Source: Bacteriovoracaceae bacterium (GTDB lineage Bacteria; Bdellovibrionota; Bacteriovoracia; Bacteriovoracales; Bacteriovoracaceae). Taken from it: a stretch of DNA of 64,000 nucleotides. The stretch lies in assembly GCA_024711325.1 (NCBI GenBank), contig JANJTC010000003.1:186001-250000 (forward strand), given 5' to 3'. The position numbers and the translations under genes were made by a program. The notes under the pieces are model-generated. The model made no database searches, was not told where the DNA came from, and was given only the letters and a program-made list of their open reading frames with translations. Shown one piece after another: positions 44,253 through 52,456 of the stretch (within the stretch, counting starts at the first letter, position 1; each line of letters opens with the position of its first letter).

Positions 44253-46064
44253 TTAGTGAAGTGTACGAACAGACCTTACAGAAGAGTGACCCTGTTGAAT
44301 CCGATGTGGCCGATCCTGAACCACTCCTTCCTCGAGCCAAGAGAACTCATCATTCTCAATTCTCTGGGCCAGATTATATTTAAATTTATCAGAGTTATTC
44401 CATAAATCTTTAAAGAGCTGATCCACTTTCCTTCGAGAGTTCTCACAAAATAGCTTCGCTAAGTCCCCCGAACCATGAACCTGCTCAGACTTCGATATAG
44501 TCGCTGCCATTACATAGAGCTCAGTTGCAATATCCACTACTCGAAAAAGAAACTGCTGGCGATTTTGTAAACCAGGCCCGTGGATAACCATCCCATGAAA
44601 GATTTGACGAGCAAGCTTTTTAGTGGCGCGATTAATATAACCCAAATCTCCGCCACCGAAAGGCCGGAATAACCAAAGTTTTAAATACCAGAAGAAATAA
44701 AAGAACATGATCTTTGGAAGGGCCAGAATTTTATCCTGGGTCTTCACTTTTTTATCCAGAAGCACGCCTGAGATTTTTAGATGTTTATCGACGGCCTCCC
44801 TCGCGATATACAGATGCATGATTTCAGTTGTGCCCTCAAAGATTCGATTAATTCTAAAATCCCGCATGATCCGTTCAACCGGGATGCCCTCTTCACCTCT
44901 AGTCCGCAATGAATCCGCCGTTTCATAACCCCGTCCTCCCCGCATCTGAAGAAGCTCGTCCACATCCTTCCATCCAGTCTCTGTGCAAAATAATTTTGCA
45001 ACCGCAGCTTCCAGCCGAATGTCCTGATGGTTGTCATAGAGGGCCGTGGCGAGATCTGAAATCGCTTCCATGGCAAAAGTATTCGCCGCTAGATCTGTAA
45101 GCTTGTGAGCGATGGCCTCATGCTGAGAAATAGGTTTCCCCCATTGAACCCGCTCACTACACCATGACCTGGCAATTTCAAGATGCTTTTTCGAAGCTCC
45201 TGCAACGGCCGCTGGTAAAGATAGCCTGCCCGTATTTAGAGTCATGAGCGCCAGCTTTAGACCTTTGCCTCTTTCCCACAGGAGATTTTCTTTCGGGACT
45301 TTAACATTTGTAAAACTAATTACTCCATTCTCAAGAGCACGAAGACCCATGAAGTGACATCGATGCTCAACCTTAACTCCCGGCCACTTCATTTCTATGA
45401 TGAAGGCACTGATCAGATCATCTTCCGGATGACGGGCCATCACTATAATGACATCAGCGATGGTTCCATTAGTGCACCAAAGTTTCTCACCATTTAAAAG
45501 ATAGTGATCGGCCTTAGTCTCAACTGTCGTTTCAAGATTGGCCGGATCTGAACCAACGTTAACTTCCGTTAAAGCAAATGCCGAAATCTCTCCACGAGCA
45601 AATCGTGGAAGATAACTTTGTTTTTGTTCCGCATTTCCAAACATGATGAGCGGCTGAGGGACTCCAATGGATTGATGGGCCGAAATGAGTGCCACCAGAT
45701 TGGCATCTTTACTGGCGGTAACTTTGAGAACTTCATTGTATTCGGATTGAGTGAAGCCATGACCACCGTACTCTTTTCCAATTTTAAGAGCAAAGAGCCT
45801 CATTTCTCTTAAGCGTTGAATGATATGCGCCGGAATTTTCCCCTCACGATCAATCAAATCTGCATCCACTTCATTCGTGAGAAAGAGTTTATATTCGTCC
45901 AGGAAATCCAGAAAAACTTGATCCTTCATTCCTTTTTTTTCAGGAAAGGGATGAATCAAATCATAAGTAAAATTTCCCATGAACATTTCTTTTAAGAAAC
46001 TGGTCTTGGTCCAATCTTCTCGACTGGATTCTGCAACCTCCATGGCCCGATCGAAGTCTTTCAT
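44253..46064 (-). CDS. Acyl-CoA dehydrogenase, long form
   Basis: An FAD-dependent acyl-CoA dehydrogenase of about 603 residues. The core shows FALTEVNVGSDPANLE and LWCTNG in the middle domain, and LQMRGGRGYE followed by FRINRIFEGTTEIMHLYIARE with the family catalytic Glu region. A C-terminal extension of about 170 residues resembles very-long-chain or ACAD9-type dehydrogenases, which associate with membranes. ATG 46064 is preferred over TTG 46100. It is probably a beta-oxidation enzyme and unrelated to the glycan genes. Confidence 0.92.
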   Translation of the reverse strand: MKDFDRAMEVAESSREDWTKTSFLKEMFMGNFTYDLIHPFPEKKGMKDQVFLDFLDEYKLFLTNEVDADLIDREGKIPAHIIQRLREMRLFALKIGKEYGGHGFTQSEYNEVLKVTASKDANLVALISAHQSIGVPQPLIMFGNAEQKQSYLPRFARGEISAFALTEVNVGSDPANLETTVETKADHYLLNGEKLWCTNGTIADVIIVMARHPEDDLISAFIIEMKWPGVKVEHRCHFMGLRALENGVISFTNVKVPKENLLWERGKGLKLALMTLNTGRLSLPAAVAGASKKHLEIARSWCSERVQWGKPISQHEAIAHKLTDLAANTFAMEAISDLATALYDNHQDIRLEAAVAKLFCTETGWKDVDELLQMRGGRGYETADSLRTRGEEGIPVERIMRDFRINRIFEGTTEIMHLYIAREAVDKHLKISGVLLDKKVKTQDKILALPKIMFFYFFWYLKLWLFRPFGGGDLGYINRATKKLARQIFHGMVIHGPGLQNRQQFLFRVVDIATELYVMAATISKSEQVHGSGDLAKLFCENSRRKVDQLFKDLWNNSDKFKYNLAQRIENDEFSWLEEGVVQDRPHRIQQGHSSVRSVRTLH

Positions 46065-46221
46065 AAGTCTAAGTATGAAAGCTAGAGTTGTAGCGGGCAA
46101 TTTAAGAAGTAATTAAGTCAATTCACGGTAGTAGTTTTATTTCTACCCAGTGTCATTCGTGAACGATAACCGCAATTTAGCGATTTGATAATTGGCCGAG
46201 AATTTTCATAGAGAGAAAGAA

Positions 46222-46327
46222 GGGAAGGGAATGTTCACGTTACCCGCTCAAACAGTTCAATGTTAACGCTGACCCCTTGGTGCTAGAACCACCTGGGCCC
46301 GTGGAAACCCACGGTCTCACCCTTCCC
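46222..46327. ncRNA. Possible structured RNA, three-way fold
   Basis: GGGAAGGG at 46222-46229 pairs with CCCTTCCC at 46320-46327. Inside are CGTTA/TAACG (46238-46242 with 46264-46268), TGGT/ACCA extended by CCC/GGG (46274-46281 with 46288-46297) and CCGTGG/CCACGG (46299-46304 with 46309-46314, loop AAAC). Nested stems with these GC-rich arms in an AT-rich gene desert (46065-46388) suggest an RNA or DNA structure. I cannot match it to SRP RNA, 6S RNA, tmRNA or tRNA, and the strand is undetermined. The rest of this 324-base gap holds nothing else I recognise before the REP element. Confidence 0.35.
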
Positions 46328-46368
46328 ATTAAAGATTATAGCTTAATCCCAAGCTCGACTCCACGTCG

Positions 46369-46388
46369 AAAAGGTAGCGTGTACCATT
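46369..46388 (+). repeat. REP-like element before the RAYT gene
   Basis: AAAAGGTAGCGTGTACCATT ends at the base before the transposase ATG. It keeps the AAAAGGT and TACC arms of the family. A REP directly at the RAYT start is the typical arrangement for these transposases. Confidence 0.65.
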
Positions 46389-47021
46389 ATGCCAAGACCA
46401 TTACTTATCCGCTCGGACAGACATCCTTACCATGTTACTTCTCGCTGCAATAATAAGGAATTTTTTCCTCTGCCTCTTGATGTGGTCTGGAAAATCATGC
46501 TCGAGCAATTGCTCTATCTTCATAAGAATCAATCTTTGGCGGTTCATGCCTTTGTTCTCATGGGCAATCACTTCCATTTACTGTGTCACACCCCCAAGGC
46601 CAACCTTGATCAAATCATGCAGATCTTTTTGCGTTCTACTTCGATTAAAATTTCCCGCGAGGCCAAGACTATCAACCATCTCTGGGGAAGTCGTTATAAG
46701 TGGAGCCTGATTGAATCCCAGACGCATTACTATCAAGTTTATCGCTACATTTTTCAAAATCCCATTCGTGCTGGCATTTGTAAGCGAGTCGAGGAATATC
46801 CTTTTTCAACTTTGAAGCAAGTTCCTATTCCGCTCCATTCTTTTATCCCTCTTTCTTTTGGGGGTTCGGAAGGGGAGCTTCATTGGTTAAACGAGCATTA
46901 TGAAAAAGAAGACGAGCAGCTGATTAAACTGGGACTTAAAAAACATCAGTTTGATGTGAGTCAGAGGAGGCTTAAGGCGTTTAATAAGTTAAGTTTGCCT
47001 AAAAAAGAATTGTTCGATTGA
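46389..47021 (+). CDS. REP-associated tyrosine transposase (RAYT)
   Basis: A 210-residue Y1-type HUH nuclease of the IS200-like fold. It has HPYHVTSRCNN, the HUH pair MGNHFHLL (H61 and H63) and YYQVYRYIFQNPIRAG with the nucleophile Tyr among Y115/Y118/Y120. RAYTs nick and rejoin REP sequences and are thought to spread them within the genome. This copy looks intact. REP-like elements on both sides, at 37505-41264 and 49973-50113, share the same core, so it is their likely source. Confidence 0.92.
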   Translation: MPRPLLIRSDRHPYHVTSRCNNKEFFPLPLDVVWKIMLEQLLYLHKNQSLAVHAFVLMGNHFHLLCHTPKANLDQIMQIFLRSTSIKISREAKTINHLWGSRYKWSLIESQTHYYQVYRYIFQNPIRAGICKRVEEYPFSTLKQVPIPLHSFIPLSFGGSEGELHWLNEHYEKEDEQLIKLGLKKHQFDVSQRRLKAFNKLSLPKKELFD

Positions 47022-47065
47022 GGACTTGTATATTGTTGAAAATACGTATGAGTTTATTTGCTTGA

Positions 47066-47084
47066 GATAGTGTGATACACTATC
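47066..47084. promoter_or_regulatory. Palindromic operator candidate of brnTA
   Basis: GATAGTGT and ACACTATC are exact reverse complements around GAT, ending 11 bases before the brnT start and next to its SD. Autorepression by the BrnT-BrnA complex at such a site is established for the family; binding here is inferred. Confidence 0.6.
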
Positions 47085-47095
47085 AGGAGTTTAAT

Positions 47096-47422
47096 GTGGC
47101 CCAGTTTATATTCAGTGAATGGCTTGTGAAATTTATAGCTGAAAAGAACTTTCAGTTTGAATGGGACACAGGCAACAGAGTTAAAAGTTTTTATAAGCAT
47201 GGGATAGATTATTTAGAAGCGGAGGATGCTTTTAACGACCCTGCACTGATTGAATTAGGAATTCAGATTTCACCGATAGTAAATGAGGATCGCTTTGGAA
47301 TCATAGCTCAGACAAATAAAGGTAAATTGCTATTTGTTGCATTTACGATAAGAGCAGGACAGATTCGAATCATTTCAGCTCGTCATGCAAATAGTAAAGA
47401 GAGAGAATTATATGAAGGCTAA
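47096..47422 (+). CDS. brnT: BrnT-like ribonuclease toxin
   Basis: The toxin of a type II toxin-antitoxin pair; BrnT has a RelE-like fold and cleaves RNA. It shows FQFEWDTGNRVKSFYKHGID near the N terminus and LLFVAFTIRAGQIRIISARHAN with KERELYE at the end. The start is GTG 47096, since AGGAG is 6 bases upstream; a GTG at 47072 would put the operator inside the gene. An N-terminal extension of about 20 residues precedes the usual start. The gene appears intact, unlike the remnant at 39612. It overlaps brnA by 11 bases. Confidence 0.85.
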   Translation: MAQFIFSEWLVKFIAEKNFQFEWDTGNRVKSFYKHGIDYLEAEDAFNDPALIELGIQISPIVNEDRFGIIAQTNKGKLLFVAFTIRAGQIRIISARHANSKERELYEG

Positions 47423-47660
47423 ACAGAAAGTTAAAACCAATCCGAAAGATGCAGCCATGTATAAAAAAAATAAATGGGATGATGTTCAAGTTAAGGCCCA
47501 AAGAGATGAAAAACGGAAAAAACTAAGGCCAACGAGTGTTGCTTTAAATGAAGACACGGTTGATCAATTAAAAAGTATTGCGGAAGAAAGAGGAATTCCT
47601 TACCAAGTACTGATGAGGAGTTACATTTTAAAAGGAATTAAGGAGGATCTTGCTTCCTAG
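47412..47660 (+). CDS. brnA: BrnA-like antitoxin
   Basis: An 82-residue basic protein. The N terminus (KAKQKVKTNPKDAAMYKKNKWD) is the toxin-wrapping part, and SVALNEDTVDQLKSIAEE followed by YQVLMRSYILKGI is the ribbon-helix-helix DNA-binding part. ATG 47412 overlaps the brnT end, a coupling typical of the family. The stop is 1 base from the convergent gene at 47662. Confidence 0.85.
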   Translation: MKAKQKVKTNPKDAAMYKKNKWDDVQVKAQRDEKRKKLRPTSVALNEDTVDQLKSIAEERGIPYQVLMRSYILKGIKEDLAS

Positions 47661-47661
47661 T

Positions 47662-48537
47662 TCAATACGGAACTTCCCTCGTAAGATTCATCCCATGACT
47701 ACAAAAATCACCATTCACCTCATCGGTAATCGTATACGTTCCCGTAAACAGCACAGTTGTTATTTGTTCAAAAAACACTCCAGTTAAATTTAGAATTTTA
47801 CAATTGAGATCAACAAATGTTGTGCCTGGTATACTAGTACAAACCCGACTCGAAATATTTATGGAACTATTCTGAGGTGATGGTAAAAAATTTCCGATGT
47901 TGTGGACCTCAAGGTTCGTATTGCCGGCAAGATAATTAGGATAAAAATTGAAACTGGTGTTAGTTGCAAGTTCTAGTCTGGCATTACCTGTTGTGAGTAA
48001 ATTACAACGATCCCGCGTATCCGAGATTTCTCGGATCGTCCCATTATAAAGTCCGCAGTAACCGGTTAAAGCTCCAAAACCAAGAATACAAGTTGAGTCA
48101 TCCGGATTTTGATCTACCAAATTTCGGGTTGTCATGAGTGCGAAGGTGTTAGGAGCATCAATGGGAACACCAATATTATTTCGAGTAGTAATTGTTATGG
48201 GAATACTGCCATTGGCAAGCCCAGTTTGAATGGTTTTGAATGTAATAGATTTAACCTCATTGATTTCTTCCGAAAAAATCACGTTGAAAGTTCTTCCGTT
48301 ATTCGCGACTGTCCCACTTAGAGTTTTGGGTCCATCTTTGGCGAAATAATTATCCTGATAAATTCCCTGGATGGCCGAAGTGGTCTCATTCCAGTTCATG
48401 GAATAATTAACAATGGTGGGTTCCATGGTTTCAGGATTGGCCGAGGTCGCAAAGGAGCCTTCGAGGTGGTACTTAAATTCCTGGGCAAAGGCCCCAAAAG
48501 ATAGAAAAGACAAAAAAAAGAAGAGAAAGGTACTCAT
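47662..48537 (-). CDS. Secreted protein, unknown function
   Basis: A 291-residue protein with a signal peptide (STFLFFFLSFLSFGAFA then QE). The mature part is rich in Thr, Asn and Ser with alternating beta-strand pattern and seven Cys; I recognise no domain. AAAGGAG lies 5 bases before ATG 48537. It stands alone, convergent with brnA and divergent from ugd. Location in the periplasm or outer membrane is inferred. Confidence 0.7.
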   Translation of the reverse strand: MSTFLFFFLSFLSFGAFAQEFKYHLEGSFATSANPETMEPTIVNYSMNWNETTSAIQGIYQDNYFAKDGPKTLSGTVANNGRTFNVIFSEEINEVKSITFKTIQTGLANGSIPITITTRNNIGVPIDAPNTFALMTTRNLVDQNPDDSTCILGFGALTGYCGLYNGTIREISDTRDRCNLLTTGNARLELATNTSFNFYPNYLAGNTNLEVHNIGNFLPSPQNSSINISSRVCTSIPGTTFVDLNCKILNLTGVFFEQITTVLFTGTYTITDEVNGDFCSHGMNLTREVPY

Positions 48538-48637
48538 ATAATCTCCTTTCCGGCGCTCATATTTTCCTCCTCCACATAGACAAAAGCACCAAAATTAACG
48601 AAAATGACCACTCTTTTCATTCTTACTGGAGCTTAAA

Positions 48638-49951
48638 ATGAAGCTAAGCATTATTGGCACGGGATACGTAGGTCTTGTAACTGGAACTTGTTTTGCAGAA
48701 ATGGGTCACGAAGTGACTTGTATAGATATCGACGCCGCAAAAGTTGAGCGAATGAAAAGAGGCGAGTGTCCAATTTTCGAACCAGGCCTTGAGCCATTAA
48801 TGCAGTCAAACTTTAATGAAGGCCGACTTCATTTCGCCAATAATTATGACTCAGTCACTAAGGCCGAGGCGATCTTCCTGGCAGTGGGAACTCCTTCTTC
48901 TGACGACGGTCAGGCCGATCTTAAGTATGTCTTTGGTGCTTGCGATTCAATCGCTCCTTATTTGAAAGACGGTTCAGTCGTCGTGGTCAAATCAACCGTT
49001 CCCGTTGGAACTGGTGACAAAGTCCGCGAACATCTAAAATCCAAAACCAACAAAAAATTCTTTGTAGTAAACAATCCTGAATTCCTAAAAGAGGGCTCAG
49101 CTGTAGAAGACTTCATGAAGCCTGAACGCATTATCATCGGTGCTCAAGAAGATAGCGCCGCTGACACTATCGAAGACCTTTACGAGCCATTTAATCGCCA
49201 AGTGAAGCGTACCATCCGCATGAGCAACATCTCGGCCGAGATGACAAAGTATGCTGCTAACTGTTTCCTCGCGACTAAAATCTCATTCATGAATGAAGTG
49301 GCCCGTCTGTGCGATATCGTTGGCGCTGACGTCGAAGAAGTTCGTCACGGCATTTCAACCGATTCTCGAATCGGTTCCCAGTTCTTATACCCAGGTCCTG
49401 GTTACGGCGGCTCTTGTTTTCCAAAAGACGTTAAGGCCCTCGTTTATACTGCTCGCGAACATGGAATCAATTTCAAAATTGTCGAGGCCGTCGAAGAAGT
49501 AAACAAAGAGCAGAAGAAGTACCTCGTTGGCAAAGTGAAGAAACACTTTAACGACGACCTCAAAGGTAAAATCTTCGTCCTTTGGGGAACAGCTTTCAAA
49601 GCTAACACCGATGATATCCGTGAAACTCCATCAATCGATACGGCCGTCGCCCTTCACCAGGCCGGCGCTAAAGTCCGCATTCACGACCCTGAGGCCGCGG
49701 ATCATTTCGAACAACTCATGACCAAGATGGGCATCCCTGTCGATCAATTCGAGAACAAGTACGACGCTCTAAACGGCGCCGATGGCTTACTCGTTATGAC
49801 CGAGTGGAAACAGTACCGCGCCCCAGATTTCGAAGAAATCAAATCGCGCCTTAAATCTCCACTTATCTTCGACGGCCGAAACCTCTACAACACCAAGAAG
49901 ATCCTAGAGCAAGGCTTCACCTATTACGCCATCGGCAAACACATCAAATAG
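48638..49951 (+). CDS. ugd: UDP-glucose 6-dehydrogenase
   Basis: This oxidises UDP-glucose to UDP-glucuronate with NAD+. It has the Rossmann start IGTGYVGLVTG, AVGTPSSDDG, VKSTVPVGT, NPEFLKEG, the catalytic Cys C260 in YGGSCFPKD, and GKIFVLWGTAFKANTDDIRE. Its 437 residues are standard. Codon use is clearly richer in C/G third positions than in the genes on both sides, which suggests a highly expressed or long-resident gene. The product may feed uronic-acid sugars. Confidence 0.97.
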   Translation: MKLSIIGTGYVGLVTGTCFAEMGHEVTCIDIDAAKVERMKRGECPIFEPGLEPLMQSNFNEGRLHFANNYDSVTKAEAIFLAVGTPSSDDGQADLKYVFGACDSIAPYLKDGSVVVVKSTVPVGTGDKVREHLKSKTNKKFFVVNNPEFLKEGSAVEDFMKPERIIIGAQEDSAADTIEDLYEPFNRQVKRTIRMSNISAEMTKYAANCFLATKISFMNEVARLCDIVGADVEEVRHGISTDSRIGSQFLYPGPGYGGSCFPKDVKALVYTAREHGINFKIVEAVEEVNKEQKKYLVGKVKKHFNDDLKGKIFVLWGTAFKANTDDIRETPSIDTAVALHQAGAKVRIHDPEAADHFEQLMTKMGIPVDQFENKYDALNGADGLLVMTEWKQYRAPDFEEIKSRLKSPLIFDGRNLYNTKKILEQGFTYYAIGKHIK

Positions 49952-49972
49952 TCCAAAAGACCAAAAGGGACC

Positions 49973-49993
49973 AAAAGGTGCCACATACCTTTT
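49973..49993. repeat. REP-like element
   Basis: AAAAGGTGCCACATACCTTTT, with perfect 7-bp arms AAAAGGT/ACCTTTT, lies 21 bases after the ugd stop. It could also act as its transcription end. Confidence 0.7.
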
Positions 49994-50089
49994 GAACAGT
50001 TTGCGGTTCCGACGTTGAAAGAAGCACAGGGCTATGTCGTAATGTTGTGTTGGATTTCAAACTCTGCTACCATTTTAATGTGATCAGGT

Positions 50090-50113
50090 GGGAAGGTGTT
50101 TGTGCACCTTCCC
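50090..50113. repeat. REP-like hairpin, 9-bp perfect stem
   Basis: GGGAAGGTG and CACCTTCCC flank TTTGTG. On the minus strand it falls 7 bases after the stop of the small ORF at 50121-50201 and could serve as its 3' structure. Confidence 0.6.
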
Positions 50114-50120
50114 TGAAACC

Positions 50121-50201
50121 TCATCTGATTAATTCTAAGACTGCAACCATAAGTTGAAGCCAAAGAATAATCAGAGCCAGTACCCTGATCATGTCTTCCA
50201 T
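50121..50201 (-). CDS. Very small hydrophobic peptide ORF, 26 codons
   Basis: It encodes MEDMIRVLALIILW followed by a Leu/Val-rich stretch ending LIR, a single predicted membrane helix. GAAGG lies 6 bases before the ATG. Two hairpins precede it (50225-50259) and a REP hairpin follows. This layout resembles small membrane peptides or type I toxins. No antisense RNA is evident, so the class is open. The rest of this 437-base gap holds the two REP copies and AT-rich sequence. Confidence 0.4.
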   Translation of the reverse strand: MEDMIRVLALIILWLQLMVAVLELIR

Positions 50202-50224
50202 AACATACCTTCTACTGGAAAAGG

Positions 50225-50259
50225 CGCCCTTCATTGGGCGTCTGGAAGACCCCGTCTTC
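50225..50259 (-). promoter_or_regulatory. Two leader hairpins before the 26-codon ORF
   Basis: In transcription order on the minus strand, GAAGAC-GGG-GTCTTC (50259-50245) is followed by CGCCC-AATGAA-GGGCG (50240-50225), then CC and TTTT. The second with its T run looks like a weak terminator or attenuator. Confidence 0.4.
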
Positions 50260-50388
50260 TTAACAGACATAGGGAATATTTTACGAATGGTTCTTAGAAC
50301 TAAGCGTATGAAATTTTATTTTTGAAATAAAAAAGAAAGTGCAAGTAAATGGACCATTGTTTACGTACAAATAGATTTTGAAGTTGTA

Positions 50389-52290
50389 TTAATAGCTACA
50401 GCTCTGAAAATCATCAATCGTCAAATCACTCAAACCTAAACTATTAGGCATTATTGAACAAAAAGTATTCTTTTTTAAAAGCATAGAACCATGGCTTATT
50501 CCTAAAAGAGCGACTCTTGTTTGAGAAGGATATTTTCGACCTAACCATCTGTCTGAAGAGGATGCATTAAAGTATTGAGTTGCTAAAGCATTTTTCCCCG
50601 GCAAACCAGGAGTCAACGGGCCAATAAATGCATCCCAAGTTTTCCCTTGTTTAACTCCAAACTCTATATATTCCGAAATATTTACACATTTTAAAGTTAT
50701 ATTTGGATCACTCGTTTTAATTTTTTCTTTTATTTGAAATGCAATTTTGGAACAATCCTCTAGATAGTCAGGTAAAGCAATTACCTTTGGAGTCTTTGAA
50801 GAAGTATAATTAGTAAGATCGAATTGATACTGTTGAAATTCGGAGAGTAAATACTCATTCTTTTTTATAATTTGAAAAATCCCACTTCGAGAAAATTCCT
50901 CTGTAATTGTATTCATCAACTTCTTACTTATCCAAGTGGGTACTTTGTTTTCGTCTCCATTGGCCAAGAAGAAATAATAGATGGGGTTGAAGAATTTTAT
51001 ATTATTATGTGTTTTGGTTGAAAAAGAATTCTCAAAAAGAAAAATATCTGGATTCGTATCACTCGTAGATATGTCTAATATCCAATTTTTTGTAAATAAA
51101 GTACCTTCAGTTATCCTCCCTTCATCTTTTGATTTAATTGAAAAACAATTCGGGGCTATACCAACTAGTAAATCATCTTCTTCAAACAAAGACCAACCAA
51201 ACTTTAAATAGATGCTCTCAAGATGATTTTGAATATTTGGAACATTATCAAATGAGATGCAGGTAGGAGAATCTTTACACCATCTAAAATTAGGGAGAAT
51301 CCAGTTTTTGCTCAATAAAATGGATTCAAGTTCTTTCCTGAAATGTTTTTGCGTATAATTTTTTTGATTGCAGCCTATAAATCCTTCTTTGAACTTAAAC
51401 TCCAAAACAACTCGTTTGCAACTTGAGGACAGTAGTGAATTTTCTTTATCTTCGCAATAAAGATTCTTTTCTGTGATCGCAGAATTAGATCTAAATTCTC
51501 CTGAGCGTCGAATAAAACGAGGATAAATGTGGTTCATTACGAAAAAACTGGACCAGTCATCTGCATTTGTAGGTATTAAAGAATAAACAGGCCCGCTAAT
51601 ATTGAGTGACGCTTTTTTTTGGGTTCCTTTATACTGATCAAAACCTACTGATGCAATTGTTAACAGTATTGGCAGAGTAAGGACTATTGTGAAAAACCTT
51701 GGTATCTGAAACATTTTTTCAGCATATAATTCGCTACTACTCTTAAGTAGTTTTTCTTCCTCTGTGGCCCGTATTAATAAGCCGATACAAAAGAAAGTCA
51801 ATAGAACTAAATTTAAAAAGTTGAAATGGATTATGACAAAAATAATAAAAATATGTATATAGCTCGCATAGATAGGATGCCTTACTAGCGAATATAGTCC
51901 ACTTGTCTTTACATTGTTTGACGATGGTAGGATTGAGAAAGATCTTCCTAGATTAAATAAAGCTATAAAACTTAAGACTATATAAAAAATTAGCGATGAA
52001 GAAAGAAAAATTAAACTGGTTTTTGAAAAAGTCCTATCTTCGATAGATACGAAATATATTGATCCAAAAGAAAGTAGTAAGCCTAAAGTCGTTTTCAAAT
52101 TTACAGATCGTTGACGATTGGTTGCTGTAAACATTAAGAATGCGATAATGATGGGTTTGAGAATACTGCTTAGGTGCGATAAATTTAGCCCTTCACTTGG
52201 AAAAGTTATGAGTACCTTTATTGCTTGTGATATGAAGAACAAAGGTAATATATATTTTTCTATAATAAGAAGAATATCTTCTTTCTTCAT
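50389..52290 (-). CDS. Fusion: ICMT/PEMT-like membrane methyltransferase plus solute-binding domain
   Basis: The N-terminal part (about residues 1-220) has about seven membrane helices and the signature of isoprenylcysteine/phospholipid methyltransferases: NLGRSFSILP, VKTSGLYSLVRHPIYASY and RATEEEKLL with a following Tyr. The rest (about 220-633) looks like an extracytoplasmic peptide-binding protein of family 5 (OppA-like): GPVYSLIPTN, FFVMNHIYPRFI and, late, TWDAFIGPLTPGLPG. The binding domain would face the periplasm, tethered by the last helix. The ATG overlaps the stop of the 42-codon gene (ATGA). The family calls rest on motifs only, and the SBP part is the less certain. Confidence 0.6.
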   Translation of the reverse strand: MKKEDILLIIEKYILPLFFISQAIKVLITFPSEGLNLSHLSSILKPIIIAFLMFTATNRQRSVNLKTTLGLLLSFGSIYFVSIEDRTFSKTSLIFLSSSLIFYIVLSFIALFNLGRSFSILPSSNNVKTSGLYSLVRHPIYASYIHIFIIFVIIHFNFLNLVLLTFFCIGLLIRATEEEKLLKSSSELYAEKMFQIPRFFTIVLTLPILLTIASVGFDQYKGTQKKASLNISGPVYSLIPTNADDWSSFFVMNHIYPRFIRRSGEFRSNSAITEKNLYCEDKENSLLSSSCKRVVLEFKFKEGFIGCNQKNYTQKHFRKELESILLSKNWILPNFRWCKDSPTCISFDNVPNIQNHLESIYLKFGWSLFEEDDLLVGIAPNCFSIKSKDEGRITEGTLFTKNWILDISTSDTNPDIFLFENSFSTKTHNNIKFFNPIYYFFLANGDENKVPTWISKKLMNTITEEFSRSGIFQIIKKNEYLLSEFQQYQFDLTNYTSSKTPKVIALPDYLEDCSKIAFQIKEKIKTSDPNITLKCVNISEYIEFGVKQGKTWDAFIGPLTPGLPGKNALATQYFNASSSDRWLGRKYPSQTRVALLGISHGSMLLKKNTFCSIMPNSLGLSDLTIDDFQSCSY

Positions 52291-52415
52291 TGCGGCTCAG
52301 ACTGGCCAATTGCAACTAGACTTAAACCTTTTGCATTAAGAATAATCCCTTTAGATTGAAAATAATAACAACCGAGAAGAAGAAATAAAAATCCAGTAAA
52401 CAGTTTAAGCTTCAT
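52287..52415 (-). CDS. 42-codon lipoprotein-like peptide
   Basis: It encodes MKLKLFTGFLFLLLGCYYFQ followed by a 22-residue tail ending SEPQ. Basic start, hydrophobic core and LLGC lipobox make it a candidate lipoprotein with a mature part of 27 residues. AGAGG lies 4 bases before ATG 52415. The stop overlaps the ATG of the methyltransferase/solute-binding fusion, and such ATGA coupling strongly supports translation. It could be a structural subunit or a precursor of a secreted signal peptide. Confidence 0.6.
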   Translation of the reverse strand: MKLKLFTGFLFLLLGCYYFQSKGIILNAKGLSLVAIGQSEPQ

Positions 52416-52456
52416 ATAACCTCTCTTGAAGAAGTTTGGTGATATGATGAATTCGC

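Noticed and set aside
46065-46100. TTG start of the acyl-CoA dehydrogenase at 46100
   Set aside because: No SD supports it; ATG 46064 gives the usual family start.
46222-46327. SRP RNA, 6S RNA or a tRNA in the GC-rich region
   Set aside because: The SRP GGAAG tetraloop and AGCAGCC motif are absent, the size is too small for 6S, and no tRNA T-arm GGTTCGA is present. It is kept only as an unassigned structure.
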